64,000 nt of DNA from Meandrina meandrites (GCA_963693305.1 OY855903.1:51235150-51299149), one strand, 5' to 3'; shown: positions 1-11,100, numbered from the stretch's first letter. The notes: generated by a model not told the origin, from the sequence alone. Program-made: numbers and translations.

Positions 1-842
1 CACAATCAAACGCGTACACACATCAAGACTGTGATGCATGGCCGTGTTGGACAGCCAGGCCCAAGATATGCATTTATTTGATACATCAGTAGGATACATA
101 GACTTTCAATAAAGTCGTTCGCCTTGATTATGGCCAAAATCACTCATTTAACTCGTGAGGTCGACTTGTAGCAAGTCTATAGGATACAGCAAACACGGAT
201 AAAGTTACATCCAAAGCTTATCCACAGCTGGGCACGTTACCCCTACAAACCGCTACAGGGAAAAATAGTGACAGAGAACCAATGCTATGGTGCAACATTT
301 CCAAAAAAACGAAGTAAAAATTAAGTAAGTGCAAATAAAAGACGAAGAATGTTATAAGTTCTCAACGCACTCTTTCAAACGGCAAAGTATTAATTTATGT
401 TAATTGCGATCAAAAAAAATTAGATATTAAGGACCAATGTAATTCCTCCACTACGTAGGAGCAAAAAAATGATAAGACCATAATTACTCGTCCGTATCCT
501 TATTTACTTTTAACTTTATGAAAATGTTTCTGTACCCTGGCTAACAAAGGCTTTTCTGGATGCGATTGCAGGTGGGTGGATTGGTCAGCCAGACTCAATT
601 CGTGTGGCGAGGCCATAAGAAAGGAACAGCCACTTTTTCTTGCTCATCGTTTGCTTGGACTGGACCGATCAATGAATCAGAGCCTTTGACACCCATGAAT
701 AAGTCCTCGGAGACCTTAATTCGAATTAATGAAGCCTCGCTTATTGCTGAGAAGTATGCCAAACACTTGACATGAAGTACTTCAAGGAACTAATCTTTAG
801 TTTGACTGAACTTTAATCACGTTGCTAATAACATATACATAT

Positions 843-916
843 GGCGCCGTAGCTCAGTTGGTTAGAGCGCCTGTCTAGTAAACAGAAGGTCATGGGTTCA
901 AATCCCATCGGTGCCT
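843..916 (+). tRNA. tRNA-Thr-AGT: tRNA-Thr(AGT)
   Basis: 74-nt cloverleaf: acceptor GGCGCCG/CGGTGCC, D stem GCTC/GAGC, anticodon loop CTAGTAA (AGT), T loop TTCAAAT and a T-rich terminator. This copy has A at position 43 where sister copies have G, so pair 27-43 at the top of the anticodon stem is lost. Probably still foldable. Confidence 0.92.
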
Positions 917-1334
917 TTTAATAAATCTTTTTTTATACATTTTGAACGTTACGTACCTTACAAAAATTGCACTTCTTAGTTTAAAATGAGTAAAACTACA
1001 CAATTGACTCTGACTGTCGCGCTATAGGATAACACAATGACTTTTCTACCAAAAAAGCAGTGAAATGTTTATCATAAAGCACTCACTTTCCAAGACCAAT
1101 CTTTGAACCCACAGGGTTTCTCTTTAAGAAAGCTAATTACGGCTATTTTAATATATCTTATTATCTCTCTGCCAGCCTGATCGCGTCTAAATTTTCATGA
1201 ATCTGACAAAAATATCTGAATAAGAATTATAGAAATAAATTATTGCCAAAATGGGGAAGAATAGACTTACAAAGAAAGGTACATTTCTAGAATACAACAA
1301 GGCCTCCTAATCTGAACCAATGCCAGTCACCGTC

Positions 1335-1407
1335 GTTTCCGTAGTGTAGTGGTTATCACGTCCGCCTCACACGCGGAAGGTCGCCGGTTCGAGTCCGGCC
1401 GGAAACA
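1335..1407 (+). tRNA. tRNA-Val-CAC: tRNA-Val(CAC)
   Basis: 73-nt cloverleaf: acceptor GTTTCCG/CGGAAAC, anticodon loop CTCACAC (CAC), T arm GCCGG-TTCGAGT-CCGGC. All stems pair. A run of 14 T lies about 20 bp downstream and could end Pol III transcription. Confidence 0.95.
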
Positions 1408-1860
1408 CACTTTAGCCTTTGTCTAGTTTTTTTTTTTTTTCACTTTTTATTTCAACTTTTAAGACATTACAAAAAAATAAGAAAATTAGACGAACATCGT
1501 GGTGAACGCCATTGCGGTAAGCAAGGTCACGGTAACGAAAATCGCAGTGACCAAGATCGCAGTGAGGTATCGAACGTTTCCATATGACGTCAAGGCAGCC
1601 ATAGAACCCATGCTTGCCAGGAGCCCGCGTTTATTTGTAATAATTGCAAGGACAGCAAATGCTTTCTAGGTTTTTTTAAACAATTCAAATAAGAAAATGC
1701 TCGCAACGCATGCTTTTGACATAGCTGTAATTATCTCATCACCCATTGCTTCACTACGTTTCACATTTGTAGACATTTTTCAATTTCATCGTTAAGTTAA
1801 GTTATGCATTGGTCAGCTGAATTAGAAACAAAAGTTTACGACCCAAGGAAGGAAAAGGGA

Positions 1861-2110
1861 AGGACCGACCGACCGACCGACTGACCGACCCACCGACCCA
1901 CCGACCCACCGACCCACCGACCCACCGACCGACCCACCGACCCACCGACCGACCCACCGACCCACCGACCCACCGACCCACCGACCCACCGACCCACCGA
2001 CCCACCGACCCACCGACCCACCGACCCACCGACCCACCGACCCACCGACCCACCCACTGACCCACCGACCCACCCACCGACCCACCGACCCACCGACCCA
2101 CCCACCGAAG
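1861..2110. repeat. CCGACCCA octamer minisatellite
   Basis: About 250 bp of tandem CCGACCCA with scattered 4-bp (CCGA) register slips. It has no stops on the minus strand, giving spurious Trp-Val-Gly-Gly-Ser repeat frames. The paralogous junctions near 15,590 and 45,895 lack the array, so it expanded, or was inserted with flanking sequence to about 2,190, in this copy only. Confidence 0.95.
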
Positions 2111-2394
2111 GATCGACTGAGCGAGTGAATTCGCTCGCTCACTTAACTCCTATTTTTCATTCTGGAAAATAGTCGTAAAATCGGCGAGCCAAAAATACGG
2201 GGAACGATGTAAGGGATCTCCCCAATAAACGGAAGTTGTGGAACTGGCTGTACCTGGAAATGCTATACACATATTTTTTTTATAAAAATTTTTTCTTTTG
2301 GTTTTCACCCGTTAATGCCGCGAACGTCTGGCTCTGCGGTTCAGTGCGAGAGATGTCAAGCAAAGATATAATCAGAGTTAATAGATTCACTCAT

Positions 2395-4440
2395 TAAGAA
2401 TCATTGGGCGTTTTCCTGTTTTCTTGTCAGACTGAAATTTAAGACCGGCTCTTAAGAGACGGTCTCTGTAATTTCGGTCTGGTCGATCTGGCTGTAAAAA
2501 TAGATTTCGCTTATTTCTTGTGTGTTGCAAGACTTTCATGTACTTATACTAAAACCACAATCTGCTTGACCAGATCATTTATTTTTTTTTCGAGTTATTA
2601 AGGATTTTCGGTTAACCCCAACGAGCGCCCGTAACGACCAATATCAGGGCTTAAATTTACCACAACTTTCAAGATAAATTAAACAAAAACGATTACTTTC
2701 TGTACCAAAAAAACACCACAGCCAGTTATATTATGTCTCTTAAATTTATCACACCGACTTTCAATAAAATTGAGTCCGAATCAAGCCAGCAGCAAGACAT
2801 TAACGACACTCCTATCACACACCTTGACGAAACACGCGAAAACGGATCAGATTCAAACTTTATTTTTGAAAAAGTGAGACGGTCTATTTGAATCAAACCA
2901 ACGCAGCCAAAAAGTTGATACATGAGACAATGTCACTACAGAACGAAACCTTGTGGTCTCCTCTTATTGAAATATTTATAGCTGCGCAAACTTGCCAAAT
3001 TTCGACGATCTTCATGTTTGCCGCCATTTTGAGGTACTCGTCAGGACGAAGCGTTTCATCAACTTGCCTCACAGATGTATCTAAAACCATCAGAAATAAA
3101 GAAAAAGTCAATATAAATGTATTACAGTTCAAATGAAAGAGTTAAAATCGTGTTTACAAACGGAAACTCGACCTACATTTCAACCATTTCTGGAGATCTA
3201 AGATAGGTCATCATTGTTCGAATTTCACTCGATGATTCCACAAGAAATTACAATATTTGACACGCAAACTTTTACCTGATGAAGCATATGAATCAGGTTA
3301 AGGTGGTAACGTCGTCCTTCCCCTTCCTTGCTGGCACACAGCGAAGATTTTCCATTGCAAAACGTTAAACGTCGAACAACAACCGAAGAACCGGCTTCAC
3401 GGTCACTACTTCATGTATGAGGCTCGAATGAGGCACTGTACGGTACAATACGATACCCCATACATAAGGTATGTACCGATAGATAAACATGGCCGGTTCG
3501 TTTGCTTCTTCACCGATGTTCGACGTTTTGTCGTAAAAACAACTTCGCTGTACGCACGGAAGAAAGGGAAATTACGAGGTAACTACCCTTACCTGATTCA
3601 AACGCTACATCGAGTCGAAGTTTGCGTGTCAGATACTGTTATGTCTTATTGAATCATCGAATGATATTCGAACAACGATGACCTATCTTTCATCCCCAGA
3701 AATGATTGAAATTTAAGTCTAGTTTCCGTTTTTAAACACGATTTTAAGTTTTTCATTCGAACTGTAATGCCTTTATATTAACTTTTTCTTTATTTTTGAT
3801 GGTTTTAGATACGCCTGCGAGGCAAGTTGATGAAACGCTTCGTCCTGACGAGTACCTCAAAATGGCAGCAAACAGGAAGATCGTCGAAATTTGGCAAGTT
3901 TGCACAGCTATAAATGTTTCAATAAGACGATACTGCAAGGTTTCTTTCTGTACTGACATTGTCTTTTGTGTCTACTTTTCGGCTGCGTTGGTTTGACTCA
4001 AATGGACCATCTCACTTTTTCAAAAATAAAGTTTGAATCTGATCCGTTTTCGCATGTTTCATCAAGGTGTGTGATAGGAGTGTCGTTAATGTCTTGTTGC
4101 TGGCTTTATTCGAACTCAATGTTCATGAAAGTCGGTGTGATAAATCAAAGAGACAACTGGCTGTGGTGTTTGTTTGGTACAGAAGTTATTCGTTTTTGCT
4201 TAATTTATCTTGAAAGTTGTGGTAAATTTAAGCCCTGACATTGGTCGTTAGGGCGCTCGTTGGAGTTAACCGAAAATCCTTAAAAACTCGAAAAAAATAA
4301 ATGATCTGGTCAAGCGGATTGTGGTTTTAGTATAAGTACATGAAAGTCTTGCAACACACAAGAAATAAGCGAAATCTATTTTTCAAGCCAGATCGACCAG
4401 ACCGAAATTACAGAGACCGTCTCTTAATTATGAAATTACG
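2395..4440. repeat. Imperfect 0.85-kb inverted repeat with 0.3-kb spacer
   Basis: Arm 1 (about 2,395-3,290) is the diverged reverse complement of arm 2 (about 3,615-4,440). A single arm recurs at about 14,480-15,400, and the whole structure recurs at about 46,080-48,120. Each arm keeps an exon-like open stretch after a gatggttttag acceptor-like sequence, with residues such as QVDETLRPDEYLKMAAN. No protein family is recognised. The spacer (about 3,290-3,615) holds an unrecognised 79-codon frame. Confidence 0.75.
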
Positions 4441-4633
4441 AGAAACTTATTTCCATATATTAATGGCAGAATTTTGAAAGTCATTTACTTCTCACTTAAT
4501 GTTGAAGCAGCTGCCGCAAAACATGTTCCTTCGAATTTAAAACTTAATAGACAAAAAGAAAGGTTGAAACATTTAGAATTGACAAGTCGTCCAGAAACGA
4601 TTTATTAAAATTATAACAGTTTCTATGGCAACA

Positions 4634-4690
4634 TGGAGAATCCGGGTATCGATCCCGCTAGCGGGCGCTCTACAATTTGAGCTAATCCCC
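4634..4690 (-). pseudogene. tRNA-Ala pseudogene with anticodon-arm deletion
   Basis: 57-nt remnant: the acceptor, D arm and ATCGATA T loop match the tRNA-Ala genes here, but about 16 nt of the anticodon arm and variable region are missing. The deletion left the palindrome CCCGCTAGCGGG at the join. It cannot decode. Confidence 0.85.
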
Positions 4691-4988
4691 CGAGACATTC
4701 GTTTATACACCTTATCACATATGGGGCAAAATTTCTGAACGCTGATTGTGATCACGAGGGCACTTTTTGGTAATCAAGAGGGCATGATTACTTGATCCTG
4801 ATTGGCTGAGCGCGCGTCGTCTGCACTGAGTTGGTTTCCCGCTTGAGATGAGTTTGAAAAAAGTTCAGAACAGTGTTCAGAACACGATGCTTTCGAGTTT
4901 GATATAATTGCGGTTATTTCATCAAATATGAAAGAAAATCGGCAGGCAGAAATGAGTGGTGCCTTGGTGGAATAGAAGCTTTAAGTCT

Positions 4989-5059
4989 GGCCTGTTGGTC
5001 TAGTGGTATGATTCTCGCTTCGGGTGCGAGAGGTCCGGCTTCAATTCCCGGACAGGCTC
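4989..5059 (+). pseudogene. tRNA-Pro(CGG), degenerate T arm
   Basis: Acceptor GGCCTGT, D arm and anticodon loop TTCGGGT (CGG) are intact. The T arm is damaged: the 5' strand CCGGG has lost a base and changed to CGGC, and the loop is TTCAATT. The 3' acceptor ends GCT, giving a G-U pair. 71 nt in place of 72. Copied at 48,666. Confidence 0.8.
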
Positions 5060-5812
5060 CATTAATACTATTTGAGTTCACGACCATATAATGTAAGGTT
5101 TCTAGGGTACCAAATGTTAAGTAGAGTTTTCTTTTGTTCAAAATTTTTTTGATGAGAAACATCTTCATTGTACGAAAAATGAATTCCAAGTGCGCAGACT
5201 GGTTCAGAAGGCCATGCAATGTCAAAATGCTTTGCCTTTTTATTCCGATTCGCACCTAACCACATTCCTTCAGATTTTTTGCTTCTGTTTATTTCGAGTC
5301 CAGAACACCTCTGGAATGCATACAGCAACTTGAGCAGATTTTCAATGAGAGCGTTTTGTTAGTGAATAAGAATTTGTGGATGGTTTAAGTCTTTTTTTTA
5401 AAACAAATTTTATTCTTTTTATTAAAATAACTCATATCTGGAGACTCCTCGGTTCCGCCATAGAGGTCTATTGAAACTGGCCCGACAAAAAAAATGACTA
5501 GTATTCTTATGCATAATTTCTTTTCATTTTTGAACTCCGAATGTGTATTTTTATAAGGAATGGAACGAAAAACAATCTGTTACATCGAGCCAATAAATTA
5601 AAGGCCATGTTGGATTTCTCCACGTGGTTAGGCAAACAAAAGGCGAAACTAGGTAATTCTTAGTGACAGATCTTTCTTAAAATTAGCTTGTTCTCTTTTT
5701 AAGGAAAAAACTCTTTCGTAGAGTAGGTACTTGAAATTTATTCCAGTGACATACATGGACATTTTCCAAGTAAGTTTATTTTCACAAGTTGCAATAGACA
5801 ACAGTCGTGTCT

Positions 5813-5885
5813 GGGGCATTAGCTCAAATAGTAGAGCACCCGCTTAGCATGCGGGAAGTAACAGGATAAATATCCGGATTCTCCG
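5813..5885 (+). pseudogene. tRNA-Ala(AGC), degenerate
   Basis: 73 nt alignable to tRNA-Ala(AGC), with anticodon arm CCCGC-TTAGCAT-GCGGG intact. The acceptor has a C where A pairs with T, and the T arm has decayed (loop TAAATA in place of ATCGATA, stem unpaired). The discriminator is G. Probably non-functional. Confidence 0.8.
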
Positions 5886-6199
5886 TGTCGATTTTATAAC
5901 TTTAGCAGCTCAACAAGTATTTTTTTTATATGTACAATAACAATATTTTGTTAAATTTATTTTTCATAAGATTATCAAAACGGGTTTGTCTTGCTTTTTT
6001 CCTTTCATGCCTGTTGTAGACAGAACTAGTTTTTTCAGAAAAGAAAAGAAAAAAATGGAAAAGGAGTATTGTAGTCTAAAAGGCTATTGCGACTTTTTGT
6101 ATAAAAATTAAATGGACAGTTTTACCAGAAATATATTACTGCTTCATCTCTTGATGGCGGTATAACTTTGTGGAAATCATTTGGAAATAGGGTTTAACA

Positions 6200-6271
6200 G
6201 GGCCTGTCCGGGAGTCGAACCCGGGACCTCTCGCACCCTAAGCGAGAATCATGCCACTAGACCAACAGGCC
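6200..6271 (-). tRNA. tRNA-Pro-AGG: tRNA-Pro(AGG)
   Basis: 72-nt cloverleaf: acceptor GGCCTGT/ACAGGCC, anticodon loop TTAGGGT (AGG), T arm CCGGG-TTCGACT-CCCGG, discriminator C. All stems pair. Its 3' flank (tgttaaac) is shared with the copies at 22,554 and 49,877 but not with other Pro(AGG) copies. Confidence 0.95.
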
Positions 6272-6495
6272 AAGCTTGAACAAATAGTTTATTGATAAAG
6301 GTGTTAATTTGCTACTCCTATGATTCGCTGGTAGTGTGACACCTGTTCTGTGTCGTGCTATCCAGAGCTGACTGCCTCTTCCGTCATACAGTTCTAACAG
6401 AAAATAAATTTCCTAGCCGAGTTTCATCAACATAATGAAATGTGATGAACTCTCAACCCCTTATCACATAAAAAATTGCTCAAAGATACTAACAA

Positions 6496-6569
<74 letters not shown>
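6496..6569 (+). tRNA. tRNA-Asn-GTT: tRNA-Asn(GTT)
   Basis: 74-nt cloverleaf: acceptor GTCTCCG/CGGGGAC, D stem GCGC/GCGC, anticodon loop CTGTTAA (GTT), T arm GGTGG-TTCAAGC-CCACC, discriminator G. It lies about 225 bp from a divergent tRNA-Pro(AGG), a pairing kept in nearly every block. Confidence 0.96.
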
Positions 6570-7075
6570 TTTCGTTTTGCTTTAGTCAATAGAAAAATCA
6601 TTCCAATAGTTATTTAGGAAAAACTCGAGCTCCTTTTCGAAAATTCAATGCCATTCTCCACTCCTTTCCTTTTTGTGTTACTTCTGAGTTCTTTTACGGT
6701 CGCTGATTAGATAATTTTAGGTGTGAATTAAAAAAGGGGGAAAGCAGGTCTTGACAGAAAAGTAGCGCCTAGAAATATTAAGGAATGTTTACTGAAGACG
6801 AGTCATGAGGCCAACGCATTGCCAAATTTCAAGATGGAAGTTGCAAATACTCATTCGTAGTATAGTGAAAAGTGATAGGAGTCTTCGTGGCGCTATCGTA
6901 ACTAGATATTGAAAAAACATACTGTTGTTGCTTAGGGGATATCATTCAGAGAATTAATCGTTTGATTAACTTTGTTTTAACAACAGCAACAAAAAAAGAC
7001 TTAAACGATCCCCAAACTCTTATTCACTAACAAAACGCTCTCATAGAAAATATAGAAAAGTAAAATTTCGAATCG

Positions 7076-7148
7076 TGATCCGTATGAGGCTTGAACTCAC
7101 GACCTTGGCGTTATCAGCACCACGCTCTGCCGACTGAGCTAACGGACC
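7076..7148 (-). tRNA. tRNA-Ile-GAT: tRNA-Ile(GAT), slightly degraded
   Basis: 73 nt with anticodon loop CTGATAA (GAT) in stem TGGTG/CGCCA. Relative to the intact copies it has two changes that make G-U pairs, at acceptor pair 2-71 and T-stem pair 49-65. The near-identical partner at 50,753 lacks both. Confidence 0.88.
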
Positions 7149-7316
7149 AGACGCTGATAGGCAAGTCGTGAGAATATTTATATCAGATGCGAACTCCAAG
7201 AAGGCTTTGCATTTTGTTTACAATCCTTCAGGGAGATAGCGGGTGGTTAATCAAATACATATTAGCAGGCGTATGTTCAGATGTTTTAATTCGTAAAGTA
7301 AAAAAAAATACCGTAG

Positions 7317-7387
7317 CGGGTAATAAGGTATTGATTCCGGTCGTATTTGTGCAAAGCAAGTGCTCTACTATCTGATCAATCTTCCTC
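7317..7387 (-). pseudogene. tRNA-Ala(TGC)-like relic
   Basis: About 71 nt alignable end to end with tRNA-Ala: GAGGAAG for GGGGAAT, GTAGAGC kept, anticodon region CTTTGCA, T region around GGAATCAATACC. Acceptor and T stems no longer pair. One of six copies, always next to tRNA-Ile(GAT). Confidence 0.6.
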
Positions 7388-7729
7388 TTCATTGCTGGCA
7401 AAGAGAGCAAACGACCTCAATCCTTTGTTTCAGCAAAAAGGCGCATGCTCTACACAGTGGCTGCACTGCAAAGTTTTTTCCCGTAAACTCGTACCTAGAG
7501 TCCTCGTTCCTTACTGCGCAAGCTTGACGGAACAAGCAACTCTCGAAAGTTCCGTTTTGATTGGTTTTAAACAGTAGTATTACAAACACTCGCCATCAAA
7601 CCGCAAGTGTTGACACGTTCGTATTTCCTTGGGGTGACGTATTCGTCGCCCACAAGGCAGAGTATTCCCTTGGCAGTTTACGAGAATTGACTGATCAATC
7701 CACGGAGTGAAATTAAGCCCACTACAGTA

Positions 7730-8158
7730 CAGTAATAGCCCGCGTATAAGAACCTGAATTTTTCAATTTAGCCTAAATAGGTTCTTATATAAATGGTACT
7801 TAAAGCAAATTTAGGCTACCAAGGTTCTTAGAATAGGTTCTTATATTTTCATATGAATTTCATCTGAATATACTAGAGTAGTAGAGTACAGTACTTGCAA
7901 ATACTTGGGGAATTATTTGAATGGCAAACACAATAGACATACAACATGGTACTAAAAAGCTTGAAAGAAAAAAAAAGTTTTCTCAAGTTACTTTTAAATA
8001 GATGATGATTTTAATTCAGCAGTTTCTACCTATACACTTTTACAGCAACCCACTGATAAGAACCTAACTTAAAATTTTAGCCTGAATAGGTTCTTATGTG
8101 GAGGGGGTTTAAAATGAAAATTTTAGCCTAACAGGTTCTTATACGCAGGCTATTACTG
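7730..8158. mobile_element. 429-bp MITE with TA target duplication, copy 1
   Basis: Inverted termini begin CAGTAATAGCCCGCGTATAA on one side and end with its near-complement (TTATACGCAGGCTATTACTG) on the other. TA flanks both ends. The paralogous sites near 12,890 and 21,225 lack the insert. There is no coding capacity. TTCTTAT-type motifs recur internally. The TA duplication suggests a Tc1/mariner or pogo-type source; that assignment is inference. Confidence 0.85.
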
Positions 8159-8350
8159 TACTTCTATTTGTAAAATGATCGTACTACCCAGCATGCGTAC
8201 CTGGCGGAATACGCAATCGTGTGATATTTTTAGCGGCCGCATGCTTTTGTCTTGGCCGCTAAGTCGCGAGGGGATTGGTGTGAAGTCGAGTAAGCTGGCG
8301 GGATTCGCGAGCGAGTGATATTTTAGCGGCGTGGTATAAGCTTGAACACG

Positions 8351-8423
8351 GGGGAATTAGCTCAAATGGTAGAGCGCCCGCTTTGCATGCGGGAAGTACC
8401 GGGATCGATACCCGGATTCTTTT
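8351..8423 (+). tRNA. tRNA-Ala-TGC: tRNA-Ala(TGC), altered 3' end
   Basis: The body is a good tRNA-Ala with loop TTTGCAT (TGC) in CCCGC/GCGGG and T arm CCGGG-ATCGATA-CCCGG. The 3' acceptor strand reads ATTCTTT in place of ATTCTCC, so pairs 1-72 and 2-71 become G-U. The right flank joins sequence typical of the Ala(CGC) copies. Function is doubtful. Confidence 0.8.
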
Positions 8424-8963
8424 GTAATCAAACCAGTAAATATACAGGACAGAGATACTGTTCTCATAAAATATCTTTATCGCCGGCACTCCAACTAAAT
8501 GATTCTTTTTCATTATTTTGGCCTTTTCCCGCTTTTCCCTGCTTTTTAGAACCCGTCAAGCGACGTTATCGTCTTTGCAGGACATTGAAAAACGAAAAAA
8601 ATGTCTAAACATTATTATTTTATGAATGATTATATAAAAATATATATATATGCCACAATGAAAGTGCCTGAGAGAGTTTTCATTGCAATTTATAAGCGGA
8701 TGGTTAGAAGTTCTCAACATGGCGGCTTTACTTTCTCCTAAGAAATGGAAACTCTGGTGATGAAAATTTACAAGGGGTTTTCATAATGTTCGTTGTTGCC
8801 ATGCTAAGATTTTATCGAAAATAAACTGACAAATGACGTGATGGGATGGGTATAGGATGTTTAATTTTGCCTTGTATGCATCGTAAAATTGTGCTTCTTG
8901 TCGCGCTGTTTGTGCTTGTTGTAGGGTTCTGATTTTTCGCTGCACATTAAAAAAGGAGAATAA

Positions 8964-9036
8964 TGGAGAATCCGGGTGTCGATCCCGATACCTCCCGCAT
9001 GCTAAGCGGGCGCTCTACCGTTTGGGCTAATTCACC
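8964..9036 (-). tRNA. tRNA-Ala-AGC: tRNA-Ala(AGC), mutated
   Basis: 73 nt, loop TTAGCAT (AGC). It carries an acceptor mismatch at pair 3-70 (GGTGAAT for GGGGAAT) and a D-stem change (GCCC facing GAGC). The paralogue at 52,641 has the intact acceptor, so this copy is the more decayed of the pair. Confidence 0.8.
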
Positions 9037-9339
9037 AGCTCACGACTTCTAACTTTTAATTAAACATTACCTTAAGGGGCCTAACGCACCTGCCTTTTCC
9101 CTTTTTAAAATTATATACTATTAATTGCCGCCAAAAATTGTAACAGTGGCACGAAAAACGCGTTCATACCTTTCTTTCTTTCTTTACTTATCATAAGCGC
9201 GTAGTTCTCTTAGCACAACCTGATGAAAGGGAGTACAGTGTGCTGCTAATAACCAAGAGTTCATGTCCAGGCGCTTCCTTTACTTTTGTAAGAAATAAAC
9301 TTCGATTCTATAACAGGTACCTACAACAGGTACCTATCT

Positions 9340-10250
9340 GACGGTGCACTATTTACTAGTACTCAACAAGTGTCAAACTACCTACTGCTGCTACTACTGT
9401 TGTAGTTGGAGCAGGAATCGCTAGAAACATTTCAGTCCTGTTAATAATCAAGAGAAGTCAGACAGTTCACACTGAGCAAAATTATTTGCTGGCAAATCTT
9501 GCAGCCGCCGACATCAGGAGTTTGCTGTTTTACCGTTTTCCTCTCATCCCACTAATGAGGAGGGTACTTCAATGCAGATGGAGTTGTTGGAACCAGGGAA
9601 CTGCTCTTTGTACATTCTTTGTCAGCTTCAATGTTCCTCTCACATCGACAGTTACCTCCGTATTTACGCTTACAATTTTTGCAATAGAGCGTTATAACGC
9701 CATGCGAAGACTTCTGAAGATGTTGCAGCTTACGCGAGAAACGGTTCGATACGCAATAATCGGAATATGGATTTCGTCTGTTACATTAAACATTCCATTG
9801 GCTTTTCATACATCTACTGCTTCAAGACGGCGGCTTGCCTACATACATACAGCGATTAAGCAGAGTTAACTCACATACTCACATACCCATTTACATCATT
9901 TTTGTTTTCCTTTCCTTTCCTTATCAGCTTTTGCTACAGTAAAATTGTAAGAGTGTCTTACCTCAGAACTGCACTTACGCCTGAAAGCAGCATACCCAAA
10001 CAGGTCTTCAGTTAATCTTGTGTTTGGAGCGTCCTTTATTCCAACCAGTGTTACTGCTGTTTTTTGCCATTTTCGACTTGGAATGGAAAGAAAAATCGTC
10101 TGTTATATCGCGCCAAGCAAAGCAATGTTGGATATCTCTACGTGGTTGGGAACAAAAGACGAAACTTGGTGTTACGGATGCATCATCTCAGTGCCAGAAC
10201 TTTCTTTAAATTATCGTCTTTTCCTTCGGTAAGTGTTAGCATTTTTTTAT
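9340..10250 (+). pseudogene. Rhodopsin-like GPCR pseudogene, copy 1
   Basis: An open stretch to 9,869 resembles class A GPCR TM1-TM4: a GIARN-type TM1, NLAAAD in TM2 (compare LAxAD), then FAIERYNAM at the end of TM3 (compare DRY). In other frames the region to about 10,250 continues with a hydrophobic TM5-like segment and LVFGASFIPTSV, separated by stops and frame changes. No initiator context or intact full-length frame is seen. Further copies lie at 38,045-38,940(-), 53,040-58,560(+, split by a retrotransposon) and 63,281-64,000(-). Decay and co-duplication with the tRNAs argue for a pseudogene, though a spliced gene is not excluded. Confidence 0.6.
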
Positions 10251-10356
10251 GAAAGAGCTTCTTTCGTAGAGAAGTCACTTTAAATTTATTCCAGTGACAT
10301 AAATGGACATTTTTCCAAGTTTCTCAACAAGTTGCAATAGACAGCAGGCGTGTCTG

Positions 10357-10406
10357 GGGGATTCATTTAAATGTTAGAGCACCTGGATAAATACCCAGAT
10401 TCTCCA
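10357..10406 (+). pseudogene. tRNA-Ala remnant lacking anticodon arm
   Basis: About 50 nt: a GGGGATT acceptor, a decayed D arm ending in GTTAGAGC, then directly the T arm and ATTCTCCA end. The anticodon arm and variable loop are deleted. Copies at 37,872(-), 58,681 and 63,108(-). Confidence 0.75.
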
Positions 10407-10712
10407 ATTCGTTTTTATAGCCTTAGCACCTCAACTAGTATTTTCTACATGTACAATAACAACCTTTCGATCTAAGAGGATTAGACGTGATTTATCTTGT
10501 TTATTTCCTTTCTTTTGTGGAAAGAACTAGTTTCAGAAAAAAAAAAAGTTTTAAATGGTAAGGGAGTATTTTAGTCTAGAAGGCTATTGTGACTTCTTTC
10601 ATAAAAATTACCTTATTTGTTCCAGATAAATGTTACTGTTTCATCTTTGTAATATCGATATGACCGCCGTGACGTCACAAAACCATCCTGGAACTCAAAA
10701 TAGCATTCAATG

Positions 10713-10784
10713 GGGCCTGTCCGGGAGTCGAACCCGGGACCTCTCGCACCCTAAGCGAGAATCATGCCACTAGACCAACTGGCC
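10713..10784 (-). tRNA. tRNA-Pro-AGG: tRNA-Pro(AGG)
   Basis: 72 nt, loop TTAGGGT (AGG). The 5' acceptor reads GGCCAGT, so pair 5-68 is A-A. The copy at 23,423, on the facing arm of the inverted repeat, has the same change, while the paralogue at 59,036 is intact. Confidence 0.9.
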
Positions 10785-11026
10785 AAGCTGGAAGAAATAG
10801 TTTTTGATAAAGGCGTTAATCTGCTACTCCTCTGATTCGCTGGTAGTGTGACACCTGTTCTGTGTCGTGTTATGGTCAAGTCACTTACTATCCAGAGTTG
10901 ACCGCACCTTACAGATATACAGTTCTAACAGAAAATAAATTTCGGAGCCGAGCTTAATCAACATAATGAAATGTGATGAACTCTCAACCCCTTATCACAT
11001 AAAAAAATACTCAAAGAATCAAACAA

Positions 11027-11053
11027 GTCTCCGTGGCGCAATCGGTTAGCGCA

Positions 11054-11100
<47 letters not shown>
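11027..11100 (+). tRNA. tRNA-Asn-GTT: tRNA-Asn(GTT)
   Basis: 74-nt intact cloverleaf with loop CTGTTAA. It differs from the 6,496 copy by A for G at position 26, a change shared with 23,107 and 59,350 that marks a subfamily. Confidence 0.96.

Larger units (their letters stand above)
1..1855 (+). repeat. Thr-Val tRNA block, copy 1
   Basis: First of five copies of a block of about 1.9-2.1 kb carrying tRNA-Thr(AGT) and tRNA-Val(CAC) about 490 bp apart. It begins inside the block, so its left edge is outside the window. The other copies are at about 15,590-17,708 (inverted), 23,495-25,615, 43,770-45,895 and 59,978-62,089. Bases 1-842 hold no recognised gene. An open frame at 560-775 follows an acceptor-like gattgcag and is kept in several copies, but the copy near 60.88 kb has lost a base in it, so it is probably not a functional gene. 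Confidence 0.85.

Noticed and set aside
1802..2142. Three overlapping minus-strand frames coding Gly/Ser/Val/Trp repeats
   Set aside because: By-products of the octamer minisatellite, open in several frames at once.
8259..8608. Frames crossing tRNA-Ala genes (NTGELAQMVERP and similar)
   Set aside because: They are translations of the tRNA itself; the same peptide appears at every Ala locus.
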